Assembly: GCA_035553055.1 (NCBI GenBank)
Contig: DATNEK010000233.1
Location: 1-27,991, forward strand
Direction of reading: 5' to 3'
Length of the DNA stretch: 27,991 nucleotides
Source of the DNA: Chersky-822 sp035553055
Lineage (GTDB): Bacteria; Actinomycetota; Actinomycetes; Streptosporangiales; Streptosporangiaceae
Below the pieces are notes generated by a model. It saw only the letters and a list, made by a program, of their open reading frames with translations. It was not told the DNA's origin and searched no databases. The translations under genes were made by a program, and so were the position numbers. Of the stretch, positions 23,294 through 27,991 are shown piece after piece (the first letter of the stretch is position 1; each line of letters opens with the position of its first letter).

Positions 23294-24697
23294 TTACGAG
23301 CGGTACGGCAGGAAGCAGATTCCCGACAGGCCGTTGACCTTGCCGCACATCTGGCTGCCGCGGAAGTTGTCGCTGGCGATCCACAGGCCGGCTTCGGTCA
23401 GCAGCAGGTCATCGGCGCCTAGCCCGCGCGAACGGGTGGGGTTGAAGATCAGCCGCCCGGTCGATGGTGACAGCCCCTCGAATCCCGGCGCGAAAACCGC
23501 GTGCGGATCGTGCCGGAAGTTCTTGCAGCCATTCGGGCTCTGCGACCAGATCTCGTGACCAGCGAAGTAGGCGGTGTGCGCGTCGGCCGCCACCGAGTAC
23601 AGCGAGTAACACCCGTCGTAATTGATCCACTTGAGGATCGCGAAGTGCTGGCCGGCCGTGAACGCCGCCGCCATGTCGCACAGCCCCATGAGCGGATAAC
23701 CGGACTTGTCGTTCCACGGCCGGTACCCGGTACTCGCCACGTACACGGTGCGGTCGTTGGGCGACCACGCCGCCGCCCTGATATAGAAAGGCTCCCGGCC
23801 AGTGCAGTTGTAGTAATAGCCGTGCGAAGGATAGCCACTTCCGCCGTCAAAGCGCGGCGAAGACCACCGGGTTACTGTCGCGTGCGGCCTGGCCGCGAGA
23901 TTGAGCATGAAAATTTGCCGGCGGCGCTGCCCGCCCACAGCGGTAAAGTCGCCCTCGACCAGCTCGAGCTTGCCGCTGTGGCTGATCTGCTGGTTATAGA
24001 TCCTGGTGCCGTTGGGCGCCGAGCCAGGATAGACGTAGTGGCCGCTGATGTGCAGCCGTAACAGCCTGTCGTCCCGGCCAGAACGCGGATTGAGGCTGGC
24101 CATGTAAGGGTCGGCCGAGGTGCCGTTGATACGGGTAAAGAAGCCGCCGGCCAGGATATGTCGACCGTAGCTCGCTAGTGTCTCGACCGGCTTGCTGGCG
24201 AAATGCGCGAACGCGGTGACCAGGGCGCCGGTGCCAGTCGCGGTGACCTCGGCGATGTTGATCGCTCGGCGCGGCCCGACCGCGTCGAAGCTGCCGCCGA
24301 TGTAGGCCAGGCCGCAGTGGCCCTTGATGAACGTGATCGAGTTGACCTCGCCAGCGATGTCGGGATTCCATTTGGTTACCCGAAAAGGCGGCGCGGCTCG
24401 GAAGCTGAACGCGTTGTGCCTGACGTAGGTGCGCGATCCCTGCTCGATCACGGAGAACCGCCCGACCGCGTACATGATCTGCCCGCACTGGACCAGCTGC
24501 CTGACCTGCTCCGTCACCGGCGTCCTGACCGGGAAGTGCGGCGTCCTGGTAAGCGGGTGCGCCGCTAAGCTCCGGACCGGCGCCGTGCCGTCAGGCGATA
24601 GCTTGGCCTGGCCGGCGGCGGCACCGGTCAGGTTCATGGCTATCGCCGCTAACAGCGCGGCAGTCAGCAGCCGCCCGAGATGACGTCTGGCAGACAA
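23294..24697 (-). CDS. Secreted beta-propeller-like protein of unknown function
   Basis: A 467-residue protein. The TTG start gives a typical Sec signal peptide (MSARRHLGRLLTAALLAAIA, cleavage near AAAGQA, about 27-31); there is no lipobox. The mature part holds repeats in the style of delta-60/WD-like propellers: CGLAYIGGSFDAVGPRRAIN, HILAGGFFTRINGTSADPY, LVEGDFTAVGGQRRRQI and TVYVASTGYRP. Eight cysteines are scattered through the mature chain (VQC, GHC, YNC, LCD, GCY, GCK, MCG, ICF), enough for four disulfides. It lies seven bases after cysN, within the sulfation block. I do not recognise a catalytic motif. Binding, presenting or processing the extracellular polysaccharide is inferred from context only. 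Confidence 0.78.
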   Translation of the reverse strand: MSARRHLGRLLTAALLAAIAMNLTGAAAGQAKLSPDGTAPVRSLAAHPLTRTPHFPVRTPVTEQVRQLVQCGQIMYAVGRFSVIEQGSRTYVRHNAFSFRAAPPFRVTKWNPDIAGEVNSITFIKGHCGLAYIGGSFDAVGPRRAINIAEVTATGTGALVTAFAHFASKPVETLASYGRHILAGGFFTRINGTSADPYMASLNPRSGRDDRLLRLHISGHYVYPGSAPNGTRIYNQQISHSGKLELVEGDFTAVGGQRRRQIFMLNLAARPHATVTRWSSPRFDGGSGYPSHGYYYNCTGREPFYIRAAAWSPNDRTVYVASTGYRPWNDKSGYPLMGLCDMAAAFTAGQHFAILKWINYDGCYSLYSVAADAHTAYFAGHEIWSQSPNGCKNFRHDPHAVFAPGFEGLSPSTGRLIFNPTRSRGLGADDLLLTEAGLWIASDNFRGSQMCGKVNGLSGICFLPYRS

Positions 24698-24704
24698 GGT
24701 TCGC

Positions 24705-25967
24705 TCATCCCACCTCGGTGATCATCGCGGCGCCGACGGTCGCGCTCGTCGCCTCGTCGATCAGGATCAGGCCGCCGGTCACCCGGTTCCGCCCGTAGGT
24801 GTCGCAGAAGATCGGCTGAGTCAGCCGCAGCCCAACCCGGCCGATCTCGTTGAGCCCGAGCCCCTGAGCCGACTCGTCCCTGTGCAGCGTGTTGACGTCG
24901 AGCCGGTAGGCGATGTCCTTGACCAGGGCCTTGACCGTCCTGGTCGTGTGCTTGACGATCAGTCGGCTGCGCGGGGTCAGCCTCGGCGAGTCGGCCATCC
25001 AGCACACCATCGCCTGGACGTCCTGCGATACCTGCGGCTGGTTGTGCGGCCGGCAGATCATGTCGCCGCGAGAGATGTCCATGTCGTCGGCGAGCAGCAG
25101 CGTCACCGACATCGGCTGGTAAGCCTCGTCAACCGGACCGGCAGGCCCGTCGACCCGCTTGATCACCGAGGTCAGCCCCGACGGGAGGTGCATGATCTCG
25201 TCACCGGGCTTGAGCACGCCGCCGGCCACCTGGCCGGCGTAGCCGCGGTAGTCATGCAACTCGGGATCTGTCGCCTGGTGTGGCCTGATCACGTACTGGA
25301 CGGGGAACCTGACGTCGATCAGGTTGCGGTCCGACGCGATGTGCACGTGCTCAAGGTGGTGCAGCAGCGACGGACCGTTGTACCAGGTCATGTTCGCCGA
25401 TCGCTCAACCACGTTGTCACCGTGCAGCGCCGAGATCGGAATGAACGTCAGGTCGCCGATATCGAGCTTGGTGGCGAACGCGGTGAACTCCTCGGCGATC
25501 TGCTCGAACGCCGCCGAATCGTAGCCGACCAGGTCCATCTTGTTCACCGCGAGCACCAGGTGCGGGACCTTGAGCAAGGTGGCCAGGAAGGCATGCCGCC
25601 TGCTCTGCTCGGTCAGCCCGTTTCTCGCGTCAACGAGCACGACCGCCAGGTCGGCCGTTGACGCCCCGGTGACCATGTTCCTCGTGTACTGAATGTGACC
25701 AGGAGTGTCGGCGATGATGAACTTCCTGCGCGGCGTGGCGAAGTAGCGGTAGGCCACGTCGATCGTGATGCCCTGCTCGCGCTCGGCGCGCAGCCCATCG
25801 GTGAGCAGCGCCAGGTTCGTGAAGTCCTCGCCGCGTTCCTTGCTTGTCCGCTCGACCGAGGCGAGCTGGTCTTCGAATATCGCCTTCGAGTCGTACAGCA
25901 GTCGCCCGATGAGCGTGGACTTGCCGTCGTCGACCGAGCCGGCGGTGGCTAGCCGCAGAATGTCCAT
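24705..25967 (-). CDS. cysN: Sulfate adenylyltransferase, GTPase subunit
   Basis: A 420-residue translational-GTPase-like protein. G1 is GSVDDGKST (10-18), the switch-I region contains EREQGITIDVAYRYF (62-76), G3 is DTPGH (87-91) and G4 is NKMD (142-145), followed by two EF-Tu-like beta-barrel domains. CysN couples GTP hydrolysis to CysD to drive APS formation from sulfate and ATP. The protein ends after the barrels, so the C-terminal APS-kinase domain found in mycobacterial CysNC is absent and PAPS synthesis needs a separate CysC, not seen here. The ATG overlaps the cysD stop by one base (TGATG), giving coupled, equimolar synthesis. Confidence 0.96.
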   Translation of the reverse strand: MDILRLATAGSVDDGKSTLIGRLLYDSKAIFEDQLASVERTSKERGEDFTNLALLTDGLRAEREQGITIDVAYRYFATPRRKFIIADTPGHIQYTRNMVTGASTADLAVVLVDARNGLTEQSRRHAFLATLLKVPHLVLAVNKMDLVGYDSAAFEQIAEEFTAFATKLDIGDLTFIPISALHGDNVVERSANMTWYNGPSLLHHLEHVHIASDRNLIDVRFPVQYVIRPHQATDPELHDYRGYAGQVAGGVLKPGDEIMHLPSGLTSVIKRVDGPAGPVDEAYQPMSVTLLLADDMDISRGDMICRPHNQPQVSQDVQAMVCWMADSPRLTPRSRLIVKHTTRTVKALVKDIAYRLDVNTLHRDESAQGLGLNEIGRVGLRLTQPIFCDTYGRNRVTGGLILIDEATSATVGAAMITEVG

Positions 25968-26887
25968 CAGAAGTAACCCTCCCGCTTGCGGTCTTCCATC
26001 GCGGCTTCGCTCGTGCGGTCATCGGCGCGGGTCTGGCCGCGCTCGGTGATCCTGGTCGCGGCGATCTCGGTGATGACCTCGGCGAGCGTCGTGGCCGTCG
26101 ACTCGACCGCGCCGGTGCAGCTTATGTCGCCGACCGTCCGGTATCTGACCATCGCATCGAACGGAGCCTCGCTGTCGGCCCTGTTCGCATGCGGATGATC
26201 AGCGAGCAGGATGCCGTCGCGCTCGAATACCGACCTGCGGTGCGCGAAGTAGATCGACGGGATCTCAAGCCCTTCCCTCTCGATGTAATGCCATATGTCG
26301 AGCTCAGTCCAGTTGGACAGCGGGAACACCCGGATGTGCTCGCCCCTGTGCACCCGCGTGTTGTACAGGTTCCACAGCTCAGGGCGCTGGTTCTTCGGAT
26401 CCCACTGACCAAATTCGTCGCGGAACGAGAACACCCGCTCCTTGGCCCTAGCCTTCTCCTCGTCCCGCCTCCCACCGCCGAATACGGCGTCAAAACGGTG
26501 ATCGAAGATCGCGTCGAGCAGCGTGGTGGTTTGCAGCCGGTTCCTGCTCGCCCACCTGCCGGTTTCCTCGGCCACGCGGCCTGAGTCGATGGAGTCCTGC
26601 ACGGACGCGACTATCAGCCTGACCCCAAGCTCGGCGGCACGCCGGTCCCTGAGCGCGAGCACCTCGTCGAAGTTGTGCCCGGTGTCCACGTGCATGACGG
26701 GAAAGGGGATCTTGGCTGGGCGGAACGCGCGTTCGGCGAGCGCCAGCATCACAATCGAGTCCTTGCCGCCGGAAAACAGCAGGACAGGCCGTTCGAACTC
26801 GGCCGCGACCTCTCGCATCACGTGAATCGACTCGGCTTCGAGCACGTCGAGTTGCGAGAGCTGGTAATCAGAGCGTGGCACTGTCAT
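25967..26887 (-). CDS. cysD: Sulfate adenylyltransferase, catalytic subunit
   Basis: A 306-residue ATP-pyrophosphatase-fold protein, close to the E. coli length (302). LLFSGGKDS (36-44) is the PP-loop. VMHVDTGHNF (64-73), FGGGRRDEEKARAKER (136-151), FPLSNWTELDIW (188-199) and the C-terminal KREGYF are conserved CysD marks that distinguish it from PAPS reductase (CysH). It forms APS from ATP and sulfate with CysN. The frame is open to 26980, but ATG 26887 (MTVPRSDYQL) is the family start and has GGAG upstream. The gene lies 52 bp after cysQ. Confidence 0.96.
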   Translation of the reverse strand: MTVPRSDYQLSQLDVLEAESIHVMREVAAEFERPVLLFSGGKDSIVMLALAERAFRPAKIPFPVMHVDTGHNFDEVLALRDRRAAELGVRLIVASVQDSIDSGRVAEETGRWASRNRLQTTTLLDAIFDHRFDAVFGGGRRDEEKARAKERVFSFRDEFGQWDPKNQRPELWNLYNTRVHRGEHIRVFPLSNWTELDIWHYIEREGLEIPSIYFAHRRSVFERDGILLADHPHANRADSEAPFDAMVRYRTVGDISCTGAVESTATTLAEVITEIAATRITERGQTRADDRTSEAAMEDRKREGYF

Positions 26888-26939
26888 CTGGCGAACTCCG
26901 CGGGTTGCTCCTGGTAAGGGTGTAGCCCATCCCGCGACC

Positions 26940-27707
26940 TCACGACGCACCCCCCTGCCGCACCGCGCTGATCGCTCCAAGCAGCAGGCTGGCCAGTGAG
27001 ACGGGACAGATTAGGATATCCGGCATCCATGGCTGCTCGGAGTTGTAGCCAAGCATTGAGCCGTCAATCCTGGAAGTATGCAACCCCGCCGCCCTTGCCA
27101 CCGCGACCGGTGCCGCTGAGTCCCACTCGTACTGACCGCCCGCATGCACGTAGGCGTCGACCTCACCGGTGATCACGGCTGCGGCCTTGGCGCCCGCGGA
27201 GCCTAGGGGTATTAGTTCAGCCCCGACCTGCCCAGCCAGCCTGGTTACAAACTCAGGCGGCCTTGACCGGCTCACTACCAGCCGGAGCGGCGCCCCGGCC
27301 GCCATGGGCTTAGGGCTCGGCGGCGGCTCCGCCGTGCTGAGCACGGTCCGCTGAGCGGGCAGCGCGACGGCCCCGGCGACCAGTTCGCCGCGCTCCCAGA
27401 GCGCGACGTGCACGGCCCAGTCCACCCGGCCTTCCTCGCCAAACTCCCTGGTGCCGTCCAGCGGGTCTATGATCCACACTCGGTCGGCCCGCAGCCTTGA
27501 CTTGTCGTCAGCCGCCTCCTCGGACAGCACCGCGTCGTCCGGCCGCGACCTAGCCAGCTCGGCAGCGATGTACTCCTGCGAGCCCAGATCGCCGGCTCGC
27601 CTGCGCTGATCGGAATGATCCGGCGTGGCCGCCCGGATGGCGAGCAGCCGCTCGCCTGCCGAGGCAGCGAGATCACGGGCGAAAATGTCATCGGACGGAA
27701 AAACCAC
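26940..27707 (-). CDS. cysQ: 3'(2'),5'-bisphosphate nucleotidase, CysQ-type
   Basis: A 255-residue inositol-monophosphatase-fold enzyme. The metal ligands lie in LSEE (61-64) and DPLDGT (81-86), with a late GGQYEWDSAAPVAVA motif. The run AGLHTSRIDGS closely resembles actinobacterial CysQ (M. tuberculosis Rv2131c). It hydrolyses PAP, the inhibitory by-product of sulfotransferases, to AMP, and may also tune PAPS. The frame is open to 27836, which would overlap the upstream sugar-transferase gene by 113 bp. GTG 27707 starts 16 bases after that gene's stop and has GGAG five bases upstream, so I chose it. Its place before cysDN supports a sulfation pathway. Confidence 0.92.
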   Translation of the reverse strand: MVFPSDDIFARDLAASAGERLLAIRAATPDHSDQRRRAGDLGSQEYIAAELARSRPDDAVLSEEAADDKSRLRADRVWIIDPLDGTREFGEEGRVDWAVHVALWERGELVAGAVALPAQRTVLSTAEPPPSPKPMAAGAPLRLVVSRSRPPEFVTRLAGQVGAELIPLGSAGAKAAAVITGEVDAYVHAGGQYEWDSAAPVAVARAAGLHTSRIDGSMLGYNSEQPWMPDILICPVSLASLLLGAISAVRQGGAS

Positions 27708-27723
27708 GAACGCTCCAGCGGGC

Positions 27724-27991
27724 TCAATAAGCTCCCCAGCCGCGAACCACCGCTGTCCAGGTCTTCCACAGGATCTGCAGGTCGAGCATGAGCGACCAAT
27801 TCTCGACGTAACGCAGGTCCAGGCGCACTGACTCATCCCAGGAAAGCTCGGACCGGCCGTTGACCTGCCACAAACCAGTCATGCCAGGCTTGACCGCCAG
27901 CCTGCGCCTTACGTGGTCACCATACATGGCCGCCTCTTCCGGCAGCGCGGGCCGCGGCCCTACCAGCGACATCTCGCCAGCCAGCACGTTG
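27724..27991 (-). CDS. Bacterial sugar transferase (phosphoglycosyl transferase), C-terminal part
   Basis: The gene runs off the right edge; the last 88 residues are visible. GEMSLVGPRPALPEE and VKPGMTGLWQVNGRSELSW are the hallmark end of monotopic WbaP/WcaJ/PglC-type phosphoglycosyl transferases, followed by the usual DLRYVENWSLMLDLQILWKT. These enzymes start repeat-unit synthesis by moving a sugar-1-phosphate from a nucleotide sugar to undecaprenyl phosphate. The catalytic Asp-Glu region and any N-terminal CoA-binding-like domain lie outside the window. It leads block D, placing chain initiation and sulfate activation in one transcription unit. Confidence 0.93.
   Translation of the reverse strand, partial: NVLAGEMSLVGPRPALPEEAAMYGDHVRRRLAVKPGMTGLWQVNGRSELSWDESVRLDLRYVENWSLMLDLQILWKTWTAVVRGWGAY

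Noticed and set aside
24705..25967. CysNC fusion (ATP sulfurylase plus APS kinase)
   Set aside because: The protein ends at 420 residues after the EF-Tu-like barrels and lacks a second P-loop, so no APS-kinase domain is present.
1..27991. tRNA or rRNA genes
   Set aside because: No cloverleaf-like segment with TTCGA-type T-loop context or rRNA-like stretch was noticed by eye; a covariance-model search was not possible here.

Overview
The window is high-GC DNA with dense, often overlapping genes, GTG and TTG starts, and protein families typical of Actinomycetota (a Rv2131c-like CysQ, a Cys-rich actinobacterial-type sulfotransferase, Wzz-like proteins with fused degenerate kinase domains). I read it as chromosomal DNA of a filamentous or related actinobacterium; nothing seen fixes the genus. 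The whole window is one large surface or extracellular polysaccharide locus made of four transcription blocks.

Block A (+, 1-7288): the 3' end of a GT4 glycosyltransferase, a Wzz/BY-kinase-like chain-length protein, a Wzy/O-antigen-ligase-like polymerase, a CapK/PaaK-like adenylate-forming enzyme, a GT4 glycosyltransferase and a polytopic membrane protein (possible GT-C). The GT4 fragment at the left edge is identical over 108 bp to the 3' end of the full GT4 gene 5.3 kb away. Most of that full gene has a C-rich coding strand unlike its neighbours. Block A converges on block B over a large hairpin of inverted tandem repeats (7437-7517).

Block B (-, 16959 to 7551): GT4 glycosyltransferase, AsnB-type amidotransferase, a fused alcohol-dehydrogenase/Gfo-Idh-MocA oxidoreductase, a heparinase II/III-like protein without an evident signal peptide, and a second Wzz/pseudo-BY-kinase. 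Spacing is tight, so this is very likely one operon. It starts from a divergent regulatory region (16960-17152) shared with block C.

Block C (+, 17153-20183): an extended-SDR nucleotide-sugar epimerase, an RmlC-like epimerase, a 697-bp repeat-rich gap, and a secreted GH12 glucanase. Both the SDR gene and the GH12 gene have a hairpin that would bury their Shine-Dalgarno sequence. Their upstream regions share the 10-mer CGTGATACGC.

Block D (-, 27991 to 20370): the C-terminus of a phosphoglycosyl transferase (initiating enzyme), CysQ (PAP phosphatase), CysD and CysN (ATP sulfurylase), a secreted Cys-rich beta-propeller-like protein, a sulfotransferase, a GT2 glycosyltransferase and a WecG/TagA GT26 glycosyltransferase with a tandem-repeat N-terminus. 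The ATP sulfurylase, PAP phosphatase and sulfotransferase sit beside the initiating transferase, and no sulfate-reduction gene is present. This points to a locus that makes a sulfated polysaccharide, which is the most interesting system in the window. APS kinase and a Wzx flippase are not in view and would have to be elsewhere.
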